Source of the DNA: Hyphomicrobiales bacterium | Lineage (GTDB): Bacteria > Pseudomonadota > Alphaproteobacteria > Rhizobiales > Rhizobiaceae | Direction of reading: 5' to 3' | DNA length: 64,000 nucleotides | Assembly (NCBI GenBank): GCA_900470285.1 | Contig: UCAG01000007.1 | Location: 105,599-169,598, forward strand | In this document: positions 29,279 through 39,163 of the stretch, piece after piece | Layout of the letters: every line of letters starts with the position of its first letter | Numbering within the stretch: the stretch's first letter is position 1 | Notes under the pieces: model-generated | Databases searched by the model: none | What the model was told of the DNA's origin: nothing | Seen by the model: the letters and a program-made list of their open reading frames with translations, nothing else | Program-made: the position numbers and the translations under genes

Positions 29279-29734
29279 TTATTTCACTTCTTCGATTTGC
29301 AATAATCCGTCGTGATATTCCCGTACGATAATTGTCGTACCGGCGGGAAGATCAGGGCCGGTCACACGCCAGAGTGTATCATCAAAACGTGCACGGCCAT
29401 GGCCGTTGATAATCGGCTCTTCCAGCGTGGTGCGCATACCGATCAGCTGATCGGCTCTGCGGTTGAGCAGTGGTTCATCACTATTTTGTACCCGCGGATT
29501 AAAATATTTGCGCCCGATCAGCACAAAGATCACGGATAGAACCATGAAGAGCAATAGTTGCGCTTGCCAGCTGTCGATGAAACCGAGACCGGTAAACGCA
29601 ATCAGGCTGGTAACCAGAGCAGCAAAACCGATCCAGATCAGGAAGACACCGGGTGTCACCAGTTCCAGAAACAGCAAAACAAGGCCAAGGACGACCCAGT
29701 TCCATACCCCCAATGCTGCGAGCATATCCGGCAT
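29279..29734 (-). CDS. nfeD: NfeD family membrane protein (short form)
   Basis: 151 residues: two or three hydrophobic helices (from residues 12 to 74) and a C-terminal OB-fold domain (from about 88, LIGMRTTLEEP, with RVTGPDLPAGT). Short NfeD proteins pair with SPFH proteins in membrane microdomains. The start overlaps the qmcA stop by one base (TGATG), so it is translated by coupling. Confidence 0.9.
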   Translation of the reverse strand: MPDMLAALGVWNWVVLGLVLLFLELVTPGVFLIWIGFAALVTSLIAFTGLGFIDSWQAQLLLFMVLSVIFVLIGRKYFNPRVQNSDEPLLNRRADQLIGMRTTLEEPIINGHGRARFDDTLWRVTGPDLPAGTTIIVREYHDGLLQIEEVK

Positions 29735-30819
29735 CAGCGTGATCCTGTTGGCGGTACACGATTGCCGATAATGTGGTTCGGCACCGTGACATAATCAGCG
29801 GAGCCGCTGCGGGTTGTGCCTTCGCTGCGTGTAGCCGGCTTGGCAGGCGCTTTGCGCGCTGCCTGAGCACTCTGACCGGTAGTATCGGCACCGGAGTCTG
29901 AATTATTGCCGAAGACTTCTTTGGCAATCGCACCGATACCGCCCAATGTGCCGATCAGTGATGAGGCTTCCAGCGGCATCATAATGATCTTGTGATTTTT
30001 GGCAGAGGCCATTTCAGACAAGGCATCGGTATATTTTTGTGCAACGAAGTAATTCAGTGCCTGCACATCACCCTGCGCAATAGCTTCTGACACCATGGTG
30101 GTGGCTTTGGCTTCCGCTTCTGCCAGACGCTCGCGGGCTTCAGCTTCACGATAGGCGGCTTCGCGCTTACCTTCCGCTTCCAGAATTTGTGACTGTTTCA
30201 GACCTTCAGCACGCAGGATCTGCGCATTACGGTCACCTTCAGCTTCCAGAACCTGTGCACGCTTGTCACGTTCGGCTTTCATCTGACGCGCCATAGAATC
30301 AATCAGATCCTTCGGCGGGTTGATATCTTTGATCTCAACGCGGGTGATCTTGATACCCCATGGATGCGCCGCCTGATCCAGCACGCGCAACAGGCGGTCA
30401 TTGATGGTGTCACGGTTGGAGAGCAATTCGTCCAGATCCATCGAGCCCATAACTGTACGGATATTGGTCATGGTCAGGTTGAGGATTGCATATTGCAGAT
30501 CGGAGACCTGATAGGCAGCCTGCGCCGCATTCAGCACCTGAAAGAAGGCCACAGCATCAACGGATGTGGTGGCATTATCACGGGTAATGACTTCCTGTGT
30601 CGGTACGTCCAGCACCTGTTCCATCATATTAAGCCGCGCGCCGATACGATCGAAGAACGGAACGATCATGTTCAGACCCGGCGTCAATGTGCGGGTGTAA
30701 CGGCCGAAGCGCTCGACAGTAAAATTGGAGCCCTGCGGCACAATTTTAATACCGGCATAAAGCGTAAAAATAACCACTGCAGCTAAAATCAGCAGGGCAA
30801 TATTGGCACCGAATTCCAT
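29734..30819 (-). CDS. qmcA: SPFH/Band 7 family protein, QmcA/paraslipin type
   Basis: 361 residues: one N-terminal membrane helix (residues 5-22), an SPFH domain to about 180, then an Ala/Glu-rich coiled coil ([15 protein letters not shown]...) and a Gly/Ala-rich region. The tail after residue 310 is low-complexity. It is a stomatin-like scaffold of the inner membrane thought to work with NfeD in membrane quality control. The pair qmcA-nfeD is a common unit. Confidence 0.92.
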   Translation of the reverse strand: MEFGANIALLILAAVVIFTLYAGIKIVPQGSNFTVERFGRYTRTLTPGLNMIVPFFDRIGARLNMMEQVLDVPTQEVITRDNATTSVDAVAFFQVLNAAQAAYQVSDLQYAILNLTMTNIRTVMGSMDLDELLSNRDTINDRLLRVLDQAAHPWGIKITRVEIKDINPPKDLIDSMARQMKAERDKRAQVLEAEGDRNAQILRAEGLKQSQILEAEGKREAAYREAEARERLAEAEAKATTMVSEAIAQGDVQALNYFVAQKYTDALSEMASAKNHKIIMMPLEASSLIGTLGGIGAIAKEVFGNNSDSGADTTGQSAQAARKAPAKPATRSEGTTRSGSADYVTVPNHIIGNRVPPTGSR

Positions 30820-30872
30820 TCTGTTTCCTTTTTAAAATGCCGGAAATGATGATGGTTTGTTTTATAAAAGTT

Positions 30873-31919
30873 TCAGACCCAGCCCTGCAATTCACGACGT
30901 ACGAGATCTTCGATTACGCGCATACCGAGTTCTGTGTCATTGAGGCACGGAATATGGCTGAAATTTTCGCCGCCGTTTTCATGGAAGGCCTCTGCCGCCT
31001 CATTGCCGATTTCATCAACGGTTTCAAGGCAGTCGGCCACGAAACCCGGATTGAAAACGGCAACGGATTTGATGCCCTGTTTCGGCATTTCCTCGATGGT
31101 TTTATCCGTATAAGGCTGGAGCCATTCCTCAGGGCCAAAGCGCGACTGGAATGTGCTGATAAGTTTGGTTTCATCCCAGCCAAGGCGTTCACGCAGCAGG
31201 CGTGTGGTTTCAAGGCATTGCTGCGGATACGGATCGCCGCGGCGTGCATAGCTCTGCGGAATACCGTGATAGGAGGCAATCACGACCTGCGGATCAAAAT
31301 CCAGCTTGGCGATATGTTCCTCAATCGAACGCGCCAGTGCATCAATATAGACCGGCGCATTCTGATAGGACGGCACGGTACGAACAGCAGGCATAAAACG
31401 CAATTTGTTCAGCGCATCATTGAGTTTTTCATTCACGCTGCCGGTCGTGGAGGAGGAATATTGCGGATAGAGCGGGAAGGCGACAATACGGGTGCAGCCC
31501 TGTTCGCGCAGGCGGGTTAACACATCTTCAATTGATGGCTGACCATAACGCATGGCCCAGTCTACGACGACATTGCCGAGATCGGACAGGCGGGCGCTGA
31601 GTTGATCGCTCTGGGAGCGCGTGAAGGTGCGCAAAGGTGATTCATTGCGCTCACGATTCCAGATGCGATCATAAAGAGCACCGGATTTTTTAGGGCGTGT
31701 ATTGAGTACAATACCGAACAGGATCGGATACCAGATTGCTTTTGGCCATTCGATAACACGCGAATCCATCAAAAATTCACGCAAATAGCGACGCATAGAT
31801 GTGCGGTCAGTGCCATCAGGTGTTCCCAGATTAATCAGCATTACACCTGTTTTTTCAAGAACGGGTTTTGCTGAAACCGGCCGGGAAGTCGCAGATTGGC
31901 TCATCACATTATCATGCAT
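30873..31919 (-). CDS. hemH: Ferrochelatase
   Basis: 348 residues. It inserts Fe2+ into protoporphyrin IX. Family blocks are VMLINLGTPDG, FPLYPQYSSSTTGS, the metal-binding His in ASYHGIPQSY, and FNPGFVADCLET. An ATG five codons later is an alternative start. It stands alone on the minus strand upstream of qmcA, 53 bases apart. I could not identify an Irr or RirA iron box with confidence. Confidence 0.96.
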   Translation of the reverse strand: MHDNVMSQSATSRPVSAKPVLEKTGVMLINLGTPDGTDRTSMRRYLREFLMDSRVIEWPKAIWYPILFGIVLNTRPKKSGALYDRIWNRERNESPLRTFTRSQSDQLSARLSDLGNVVVDWAMRYGQPSIEDVLTRLREQGCTRIVAFPLYPQYSSSTTGSVNEKLNDALNKLRFMPAVRTVPSYQNAPVYIDALARSIEEHIAKLDFDPQVVIASYHGIPQSYARRGDPYPQQCLETTRLLRERLGWDETKLISTFQSRFGPEEWLQPYTDKTIEEMPKQGIKSVAVFNPGFVADCLETVDEIGNEAAEAFHENGGENFSHIPCLNDTELGMRVIEDLVRRELQGWV

Positions 31920-32087
31920 GTCTGTGTCTCTATCCTGATGGAGCGGTGCTTTTGCTCAAGCAATCACAATCTGTGTCTGCGTGGGCGTAAGCTGCCGAAC
32001 AAAATTTGCCTATTATAACAGTATTATGTCCGGCATGACCAGAACATAACCATAACATGATGTAAAAACTCAAATTTAAAGTGGTTT

Positions 32088-33851
32088 TTATTCGGAAGGT
32101 GCTCCGGTTTTTAAAACAGCACCAACCGGTAGTTTGCGCGGCTTGTAATTCGGGTTCTGACGGAACAGGTGTTTCCATTTTGAGCCATTGCCATAGAACC
32201 TTTCTGCAATCGACCAGTAGCTGTCGCCCTGTTTGATTTCGTAAGTCTCAGAGACAGGCATTTTTACCGTTGGCTGTACATTGCCTGAATAGGGCGAATG
32301 CTCCTGTAAATATCCGGCAACAACCTGATCAAGCGATGGGCCGTAATCATAGGCTTTCTCAGCTTTCTGAGCGATCATGTCGTAGCCGTCACCGCCTGTG
32401 CGCAGATAGTCCGTGGCGGCAATAGCATAGAGTTTATTGTCATCAAGCGGCTGCCAGATGTTTGCCGCCCCCTGCATTTCGACAGAGGTAATGCGCTGTC
32501 CGGCAGGTTTGGCCATATCCATCGTGAATTTTATACCGGCTACCTGTGGATAGCGGCCGCTGCCTTTTTCAATCTGGCTGACACCGTTTTCCAGTGCTGA
32601 CCGCAGATCACGGCCTTTCATCTGGAATGTTGCAATCGTATTTTGAAACGGCAGCACAACCAGCACGTCACCCATAGTAACTTCACCGGCCTTGATCGAA
32701 GCGCGCAATGCACCGCCATTAATCAGCGCGGCAGTGATACCCTGATCGCGCACACGATCGAGCATGGCAGTGGTGACCAGATCGCCCATCGGGCATTGCT
32801 GCGTGCGGCAACTGACAGCAGAGCCATCAATCAGCCTGGTTGTTTCAGCAACGCGGCGGTTTTTCAGTTCCTCAATCGGCTTGGCCATTTCCGTGATGCG
32901 GCTGGCCAGTTGTGCATCAGGCTTGATGGAAGCATCCAGCCGGAGCGGTGCACCGGAGGCCGATGTGAGATTGCCTGCATCATCAAAATTCAGAACCAGC
33001 CTGCCCAAATATTGCGTATAGGCATAGGCTGTGACAACCGGCACCATCTTGCCGGACGGATTTTTGACGAGAGTAGGATAGGGGCCGGAAGCGCGTAAGG
33101 CATTATCGCCAAGGAATGTATGACTGTGCCCGCCGACAATTGCATCTACATCATCCAATTCTGCTGCCAGTTGCTGATCCGCATCATAACCCAGATGGGT
33201 GAGGGCGATGATCTTGTTAACGCCTTCTGCCTTCAGGTCTGCGATCATACGCTGCAATGTTTCCTTGGCATCAAGAAAACGGATGTCCTTGCCCGGACGT
33301 GCAATTTCCACTGTGTCCGGTGTAGTCAGGCCGACAATGCCGATCTTTTCATTGCCAATGGTTTTGACAAGATAACGTGCGAATTTGCCGTGGATCGGTG
33401 AACCGGCAGCGGTTTCAATATTAGCCGATAAAACCGGCAATTTGATTTTATTCAGAAAGGGCGCCAGCCCTTCCTGTCCCAGATCAAATTCATGATTGCC
33501 GAGCGCCATGGCATCATAGCCGATGGCATTCATGAATTCGGCATTATCAATGCCTTTATAGGTGGTAAAAAACAAAGAGCCCTGAAACTGATCTCCCGCA
33601 TCCAGCAAGAGCATATTGCCGCCCTTGGTGCGTTCGACATCAATAGCAGCTTTCAGCCGTGCCATGCCGCCGAAACATTGTTGCTCCGCGCTTTCCTTAG
33701 CCGAGCAGGTCGCGTCATATTTATTGACTTCTTCAATGCGGGAATGCGTGTCATTAGTGTGCAGAATGGTCAATGTGTAATCGGCATATGCAGGCAGGGA
33801 CAGGCTCACGAGGCTGGCGCTGCAAAACAGAATCTTAAACAGTCCGGACAT
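32088..33851 (-). CDS. Secreted 5'-nucleotidase/UDP-sugar hydrolase with LysM domain
   Basis: 587 residues from the ATG with a GGAGAGAG ribosome site. The signal peptide ends at AYA (about residue 23). A metallophosphatase domain carries LHTNDTHSR, DAGDQFQGS, GNHEFDLG and GGHSHT; the 5'-nucleotidase C-terminal domain follows from about 340. The last 55 residues form a LysM module (YEIKQGDSYWSIAERFYGN), which would hold the enzyme on peptidoglycan. It hydrolyses extracellular nucleotides or UDP-sugars in the periplasm. The LysM fusion is the unusual part. Confidence 0.92.
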   Translation of the reverse strand: MSGLFKILFCSASLVSLSLPAYADYTLTILHTNDTHSRIEEVNKYDATCSAKESAEQQCFGGMARLKAAIDVERTKGGNMLLLDAGDQFQGSLFFTTYKGIDNAEFMNAIGYDAMALGNHEFDLGQEGLAPFLNKIKLPVLSANIETAAGSPIHGKFARYLVKTIGNEKIGIVGLTTPDTVEIARPGKDIRFLDAKETLQRMIADLKAEGVNKIIALTHLGYDADQQLAAELDDVDAIVGGHSHTFLGDNALRASGPYPTLVKNPSGKMVPVVTAYAYTQYLGRLVLNFDDAGNLTSASGAPLRLDASIKPDAQLASRITEMAKPIEELKNRRVAETTRLIDGSAVSCRTQQCPMGDLVTTAMLDRVRDQGITAALINGGALRASIKAGEVTMGDVLVVLPFQNTIATFQMKGRDLRSALENGVSQIEKGSGRYPQVAGIKFTMDMAKPAGQRITSVEMQGAANIWQPLDDNKLYAIAATDYLRTGGDGYDMIAQKAEKAYDYGPSLDQVVAGYLQEHSPYSGNVQPTVKMPVSETYEIKQGDSYWSIAERFYGNGSKWKHLFRQNPNYKPRKLPVGAVLKTGAPSE

Positions 33852-33943
33852 GGCTCTCTCCGTGGGCATTTATCGGTCAGAATAGCATAGTAATATGACG
33901 AATGCTGTTTGCATCTCCCAAGTTCGGAGAGGGCTGATAATAG

Positions 33944-33970
33944 CAAAAAGCCCGCAGCAGAGCTGCGGGC
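33944..33970 (-). terminator. Terminator downstream of omp10
   Basis: On the minus strand GCCCGCAGC, loop TCT, GCTGCGGGC then TTTTT. It lies about 125 bases past the omp10 stop, after the palindromic repeat element. Confidence 0.75.
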
Positions 33971-33981
33971 GTTTATATATC

Positions 33982-34088
33982 TTAGAGCATAATTTCTTTA
34001 ACTTGAATCAGTTCAGGATAAAATTATGCTTTCATTTTAAAGCATTAGAGCACCGTGCGCCCAACCGGGCGCACGGTGCTCTAATGCT
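33982..34088. repeat. RIME-like double-palindrome element (copy 1)
   Basis: About 107 bases starting TTAGAGC. The first palindrome has arms AGCATAATTT (33986-33995) and AAATTATGCT (34021-34030) with a smaller inner dyad. The second is a perfect 22-base stem with a four-base loop (34041-34062 and 34067-34088; arms contain GCACCGTGCGCCC). Size and two-palindrome layout match rhizobial intergenic mosaic elements. It lies just past the omp10 stop. Confidence 0.7.
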
Positions 34089-34095
34089 GAATTAT

Positions 34096-34476
34096 TCAGG
34101 CTTTGCGTGTCAGCGAGAATTGCGAACCGGTTGATGTGGTGCAATTGAGCTGTGACGAAGTAACCTGTGCGCAATTCACTTTGGATGTGGTGCCGCGTAC
34201 GATCGAACGCATGTCAATTTCCACCAAACGCGGTGACAGGTAACGGTAATTACCTTCCGCCAGCTTTTCATTGGTGTCTGTTGTGCGGGTTTCAAAAACG
34301 CCGCCATTGAAATTCGATGTAATGCCATTGGCATCAACCCAGCCACCGTCAATACCGGCATTAGCCGGACGGGTTGGCATGGTGTTGCCGCCGCCGCCAT
34401 TGACTGGTCCGTATGTGGTACAGGCAGCGAGTGTGGCAGCCAGACAAAGGGATGCGGCCGTGCGGAATGTTTTCAT
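34096..34476 (-). CDS. omp10: Omp10-type outer membrane lipoprotein
   Basis: 126 residues, the same length as Brucella Omp10. The lipobox is LAAC with the lipidated Cys at residue 19. The body matches Brucella Omp10 closely from memory: GGWVDANGI, FNGGVFETRTTDTNEKL and NMRSIVRGTTSK-like segments, with SLTRKA at the end. Omp10 is a minor surface lipoprotein of Brucellaceae; its exact role is not settled. A palindromic repeat and terminator follow the gene. Confidence 0.93.
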   Translation of the reverse strand: MKTFRTAASLCLAATLAACTTYGPVNGGGGNTMPTRPANAGIDGGWVDANGITSNFNGGVFETRTTDTNEKLAEGNYRYLSPRLVEIDMRSIVRGTTSKVNCAQVTSSQLNCTTSTGSQFSLTRKA

Positions 34477-34702
34477 AAGCGAGCTCTCCCGGGATTCTGC
34501 AAAATTTTATAATAATTTGATGTATGTAAATGCGGGTAAATACAAGAGCTTTATAGGTTGCTTAACCATGAAGAGCCTTGTATCTGTTGCTTTTTTACCT
34601 CACATCTTTGTGTGTGAAGCGGTTTTGTTGGTCTCAGACAGCAAAAATATTATATTTTATAGCCGTGTAATTTAAAGAGCTGCTGATATCAGAATGTAGT
34701 TG

Positions 34703-34808
34703 TTAGAGCGGTTCCGGTTAATATTGAACCGGTAGAACAGCTCTAACTCTTTGTTTGAACGCGTATCTTATCCGAAAACCGCTTCGCCCTTTTCGGGATA
34801 CGCTCTAA
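34703..34808. repeat. RIME-like double-palindrome element (copy 2), overlapping pabC
   Basis: 106 bases from TTAGAGC to GCTCTAA. The first palindrome is GGTTCCGGTTAATATTGAACC-like (34710-34731), flanked by TTAGAGC and GCTCTAA. The second half contains the rhizobial core CCGAAAACCGCTTCGC and TTTTCGGGATACGCTCTAA. The right half is translated as the C-terminus of PabC. Confidence 0.75.
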
Positions 34809-35432
34809 TTGTGCTGCTATCATGCCACGCAGAGAATTGCCGACAAAAATCCGGTGCGCTTTTTGTAAATCCTGAAGCGTGAGAACGGCGGCTCTGGCTT
34901 TTCCCTGTTGCAGTAATTCCTGCCGCAAGACGCCATTCAGCAACCCGCATTCCAGCGGCGGGGTCAGCAATATACCATCCCCCATATCTGCGAAGAGCGA
35001 AGTGATTGTGCCTTCGCATAGCTCACCTTTTTCATTGAGCAGCAGAACTTCATCAGCCTGTTCCGGTCTAAATTCCGCCCGTGCGGCTTCATAGACTGTA
35101 CGGCGTGTTGTTTTGTGACGCAGCAACTCATCTGCACTGTTCAGGCGGGTTTCGGCAATTGCCAATGTCCAGATCATTTGCGGCGGCAAAGGCTGAAAAA
35201 CCGCTGTGATGATATCTGCTGTGCCGTCTGCCGTCAGGCAAAGACGCACACGTAAGGCATGAGGGCTGTCTGCATGATCCTGCAATTGTGTACGGATAGC
35301 ATTTTCATCAAAAACAAAACCGAGTTGCGTCGCGGATTGCTGCAGACGCTGTAAATGCTGTTCGAGGCGCAAAAAACCATTGGCAGGCTCAAAGCGCAAT
35401 GTTTCGATCAGGCCAAAATTCAGGTTTTGCAT
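34743..35432 (-). CDS. pabC: Aminodeoxychorismate lyase-like, class IV aminotransferase fold
   Basis: 229 residues. It splits aminodeoxychorismate to p-aminobenzoate and pyruvate for folate. The PLP Lys is in RHKTTRR; other marks are EVLLLNEKGELCEGT, LLNGVLRQELL and VGNSLRGM. Its start is 3 bases past the pabB stop, so they form one unit. The last 21 or so residues (from LERIPKR) are encoded by a RIME-like repeat, and the native C-terminus was probably replaced or extended; the catalytic body is complete before that point. Confidence 0.88.
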   Translation of the reverse strand: MQNLNFGLIETLRFEPANGFLRLEQHLQRLQQSATQLGFVFDENAIRTQLQDHADSPHALRVRLCLTADGTADIITAVFQPLPPQMIWTLAIAETRLNSADELLRHKTTRRTVYEAARAEFRPEQADEVLLLNEKGELCEGTITSLFADMGDGILLTPPLECGLLNGVLRQELLQQGKARAAVLTLQDLQKAHRIFVGNSLRGMIAAQLERIPKRAKRFSDKIRVQTKS

Positions 35433-35435
35433 GTT

Positions 35436-36626
35436 TCAACCATAAGTACCGGAGACTGCATTGTCGCCGGTTGCGTAGCGGGCTTTCAGCAGGCATTCAG
35501 CATATTCCGCTTCTGCCGTTGAATCATAGACCACACCGCCACCGACATTGAGAACTGCTTCTCCGTCAGGGTATAGAGACAGGGTGCGGATTGCGACGTT
35601 GAAACGCATTTCACCGGATGGTGCGATCCAACCGATGGAACCGCAATAAATATCACGCGCCTGTTGTTCAAGCTTATGCAAAATCGTCATGGCGCTGATT
35701 TTTGGCGCGCCGGTCACTGAACCGCACGGAAACAAAGCTGCAAAGATCTGCCGCAAAGTGAGGTCGGGCAACAGCTTCGCCTGCACATGGCTGACCATCT
35801 GGTGCACCGTCGGATAGCGCTCGACATGAAAGAGTTTTGGCACAGAAAGGCTGCCGACTTCGCTGATCAGCGAAATATCATTGCGCAGCAAATCCACAAT
35901 CATGCGGTTTTCTGCCTGACTTTTTTCGTCATGGATGAGAAAGTCGCGCAAGGCATCATCCTCTTGTGGTGTTGTCCCGCGCGGTGTGGTGCCTTTCATC
36001 GGATGGGTTTCAATCCAGCCGTCTTTATTGATCTGAAAAAACAGTTCCGGTGAGCGCGACAGAATAAGTGGTGCCTTGCCCTGCGTTGTCAGATTGACAT
36101 ATGCACTGTAACGCACCGGCTGGCGGTTGCTGAGACCGGCAAACAGTGCTTCAGGCTCACCGTGATAGCGTGCCGAAATCGGAAATGTCAGATTGCCCTG
36201 ATAGCAATCGCCTTCACGCAAATGACGATGCAGGCGCTCAAATCGCTGCTGATAATCCGCTTCCGACCAATGCGCATGAAAGTCAGAAAGATGGGCATTG
36301 GTGTGTGTGTTTCTGTTTCCGGCAGGGATATCCGCCGGAGGTTCACTAAAGACACCAAAGCAAATCAGCGGAACACGGCGCTTCTCCGGCAGCAGGGGAG
36401 CCAATTTGGGCTCCAGCAGAAAACCTGCCTCATAGCTGAAATAACCTGCAAGCCATTTGCCCTGACGATGCGCTGCTTCAAGCGTGGCAAAGCCTGCCTC
36501 AAAATCGGAAGCCTGCTCAATAATAATCAGTTGTTCCGGCCTGTTGAACAGCATGGATTGCTGTTCAACATCATCCCGAAACAGAATGAAAGGTTCAGAA
36601 GATGCAGGCATTGCTCGCTCAATCAT
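35436..36626 (-). CDS. pabB: Aminodeoxychorismate synthase component I
   Basis: 396 residues, chorismate-binding family. Blocks seen are LLRNDISLI, CGSVTGAPKISAM (near residue 300, with the conserved Lys of the PabB class) and VGGGVVYDS. It turns chorismate into 4-amino-4-deoxychorismate with ammonia from PabA, which is not in the window. An N-terminal region of about 120 residues is short compared with E. coli PabB. Directly upstream of pabC and 7 bases from the pepF stop, so pepF-pabB-pabC may be one transcript. Confidence 0.93.
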   Translation of the reverse strand: MIERAMPASSEPFILFRDDVEQQSMLFNRPEQLIIIEQASDFEAGFATLEAAHRQGKWLAGYFSYEAGFLLEPKLAPLLPEKRRVPLICFGVFSEPPADIPAGNRNTHTNAHLSDFHAHWSEADYQQRFERLHRHLREGDCYQGNLTFPISARYHGEPEALFAGLSNRQPVRYSAYVNLTTQGKAPLILSRSPELFFQINKDGWIETHPMKGTTPRGTTPQEDDALRDFLIHDEKSQAENRMIVDLLRNDISLISEVGSLSVPKLFHVERYPTVHQMVSHVQAKLLPDLTLRQIFAALFPCGSVTGAPKISAMTILHKLEQQARDIYCGSIGWIAPSGEMRFNVAIRTLSLYPDGEAVLNVGGGVVYDSTAEAEYAECLLKARYATGDNAVSGTYG

Positions 36627-36633
36627 AATGCGA

Positions 36634-38490
36634 TCAGTCTTCCATCGCTTCCAGCTCGTCGATCATGCCTTCAATAACTGACAGGCCCTGCTGCCAGAAG
36701 GCCGGATCAGAAGCATCCAGACCAAATGGTGCCAGCAGTTCTTTATGATGGCGGGTACCGCCAGCCTTCAGCATATCGAAATATTTGCCCTGAAAACCTT
36801 CAGGGGTGTTCTGGTAAACCGCATAGAGCGAATTCACGAGACAGTCGCCGAAAGCATAGGCATAGACATAGAATGGCGAGTGGATGAAATGCGGAATATA
36901 TGTCCAGAAGCTCTCATAACCCGGATTGAGGCGGATTGCCGGTCCGAGACTTGCGCGCTGCACTTCCATCCAGATTTCACCGATCTGTTCGGCAGTCAGC
37001 TCACCGTTCTTGCGCTCGGTGTGCACCTTGCGTTCAAACTGGTAGAAGGCGATCTGGCGAACGACCGTATTAATCATGTCCTCAGTCTTCTGCGCCAGCA
37101 TTGCTTTACGCTCACGTTTGTCCTTAGCTTTTGCAAGCAGTGACCGGAAGGTCAGCATTTCACCGAAGACGGAGGCGGTTTCCGCCAGTGTCAGCGGCGT
37201 TGAAGCCATCAGGGCGCCTTGTTTCGCAGCCAGAACCTGATGCACGCCATGGCCAAGCTCATGGGCAAGGGTCATGACATCGCGCGGTTTGCCCAGATAA
37301 TTGAGCAAGACGTAAGGATGTGCGGAAGGCACGGTCGGATGAGCAAAAGCGCCCGGTGCCTTGCCGGCGCGGCTCGGGGCATCAATCCAGTTCTTATCGA
37401 AGAAATCGCGGGCAATATCGGCCATTTCTGGTGCAAAGCCTGCATAGGCATCCAGCACAGTTGCTTTTGCCTCGTCCCAGCCAATTGTTGTCTGAGGTGT
37501 TTCCGGCAGCGGTGCATTGCGATCCCAGTTGTCAAGCTGTTCAAGACCGAGCCATTTGGCTTTCAGCGCATAATAACGATGGGATATACGCGGATAAGCG
37601 GCTTCAACTGCACTGGCTAAAGCATCGACAACTTCACGCTCGACACGGTTGGCAAGATGCCGGCTGTCGGCAATATCTGCAAAACCGCGCCAGCGGTCGG
37701 AGATTTCCTTATCCTTGGCCAATGTATTGGTAATCAGGGTAAAGAGGCGCAGATTTTCACCAAAGGTTTTCGACAGGGCGTCCGAAGCTTTTTTACGATT
37801 GGCACCATCGGCATCCTGCAACATGGTCAGTACCGGCTCGATCGGCAGAGCCTCGCCGTCGATAGTAAAGCGCAACCCGCTCATGGTTTCGTCAAACAGG
37901 CGGTTCCACGCACCAAAACCGGTGACGGATTTTTCGTGGAACAGCGCTTCGGTCTTGTCATCCAGCTGATAAGGCTTGTCTTTACGCAGGTCGACCAGCC
38001 ATGGTTTGTAATGACCAATAGCCGGATTATTCGCGATGGCCTTGTCGAGCAGGGTATCATCGATGCGGTTGAGTTCCAGTGAAAAGAAAATCAGATGACT
38101 GCTCGCATCGGTCAGTTTTTGCTGTACGTCACCATAGAGTTTGGCATTGGCTGCACTGGATGTGTCATCTGCATAAAGCAAACCGGCATAGGAATAGATG
38201 CGCCCCATCAGCTCTTCAAGCTGTTCGAATTCTTTAATCGCGCCGGCGAAATCACCGCCGTCAGGCTTGGAAACTTCTGCTTCCAGCTTGCCTTTCCATC
38301 TATTCTCAAAAGCAACGGAACATTCGGCCGAGAGCTTGAGATCGCGGGTCAGTTCCGCACTGTCCGGTGCAGGGTAAAGATCGGTGAGGTTCCAGCGCGG
38401 CAGATTGCTCAACTCGGATGATACGGAAACCCGTGCCTGCGGCGCATCGGCAGGCATACGGAGAAATTCTGCGTGGTTGCGTAAATTCAT
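36634..38490 (-). CDS. pepF: Oligoendopeptidase F, M3 metallopeptidase
   Basis: 618 residues. The zinc site is LAHELGHGVHQ (HExxH), with a downstream Glu about 25 residues later in ETASVFGEM, as in family M3B. The N-terminal helical lid region contains LSAECSVAFENRW. It trims short peptides in the cytoplasm. The ATG gives an N-terminus without signal peptide. First gene of a probable pepF-pabB-pabC unit. Confidence 0.94.
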   Translation of the reverse strand: MNLRNHAEFLRMPADAPQARVSVSSELSNLPRWNLTDLYPAPDSAELTRDLKLSAECSVAFENRWKGKLEAEVSKPDGGDFAGAIKEFEQLEELMGRIYSYAGLLYADDTSSAANAKLYGDVQQKLTDASSHLIFFSLELNRIDDTLLDKAIANNPAIGHYKPWLVDLRKDKPYQLDDKTEALFHEKSVTGFGAWNRLFDETMSGLRFTIDGEALPIEPVLTMLQDADGANRKKASDALSKTFGENLRLFTLITNTLAKDKEISDRWRGFADIADSRHLANRVEREVVDALASAVEAAYPRISHRYYALKAKWLGLEQLDNWDRNAPLPETPQTTIGWDEAKATVLDAYAGFAPEMADIARDFFDKNWIDAPSRAGKAPGAFAHPTVPSAHPYVLLNYLGKPRDVMTLAHELGHGVHQVLAAKQGALMASTPLTLAETASVFGEMLTFRSLLAKAKDKRERKAMLAQKTEDMINTVVRQIAFYQFERKVHTERKNGELTAEQIGEIWMEVQRASLGPAIRLNPGYESFWTYIPHFIHSPFYVYAYAFGDCLVNSLYAVYQNTPEGFQGKYFDMLKAGGTRHHKELLAPFGLDASDPAFWQQGLSVIEGMIDELEAMED

Positions 38491-39163
38491 TGCAGTTCAA
38501 CCTCATACGATTCTTTTTAATGCTGCAGACTATATAGGATGTTCTTGTGCAGATTTCATGCGTTTCAGCAGCATTGAAATTGGGGGAACAAAGTCGGGTG
38601 CAGGCAGGTGCTGTTAAGATATGAAACGGTACAATCAGGCGTCTGACAGGTGTCCGGATCAGAGGGGAGAGATGTGATTTTGTGTTTTTCCGACTCAAAA
38701 GCAGAGCCAAAACCGATTTGGTTCCCGAAATGAGGCTCTTTATCCCATCACATTGCGTTACACTAACGAAACAATGTGAGTAAAATCCGGTAAATTTTAT
38801 GTTCTTAAGGCATATTATATTGCTGAAATGTTAAATGAATTTTCTGATTATCGTTCTTTGTTTTTCAAGCTTCGGAAGCCACGAAATATTACAGTATTTG
38901 CGCTGAAAATTAAATATTTTCAATCAGATGGTGCATATATGCCACAGAGTGCTGTTTGTGCCGCTGCGCGCGTGTATAGATAAAATCATGCTTCCTCAGG
39001 TTGTAAAATCTGTTCATAAACTCTTTACCATGATGGAAAGTCCTTCCCGAATGCGTTTTTTTTGTCATGCTGAAAACTCATTGTCTGTTCAATAAGTGTC
39101 TATTAACCATTAAATCCGATATTCATCTGAATAGCGTGACTGTAAACGGTAAGGCATTCGAAA
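38491..39163. other. Long intergenic region between pepF and the DUF882 gene
   Basis: About 670 bases, divergent promoters for both neighbours. Strongly AT-rich from about 38740 on. No coding frame is convincing. One TTAACCAT octamer lies at 39103-39110, which alone is not evidence of CtrA control. Confidence 0.45.

Noticed and set aside
34562..34569. TTAACCAT octamer before omp10, and another at 39103-39110, as CtrA half-sites
   Set aside because: About two copies are expected by chance in 64 kb on two strands, and neither has a paired TTAA at seven bases.
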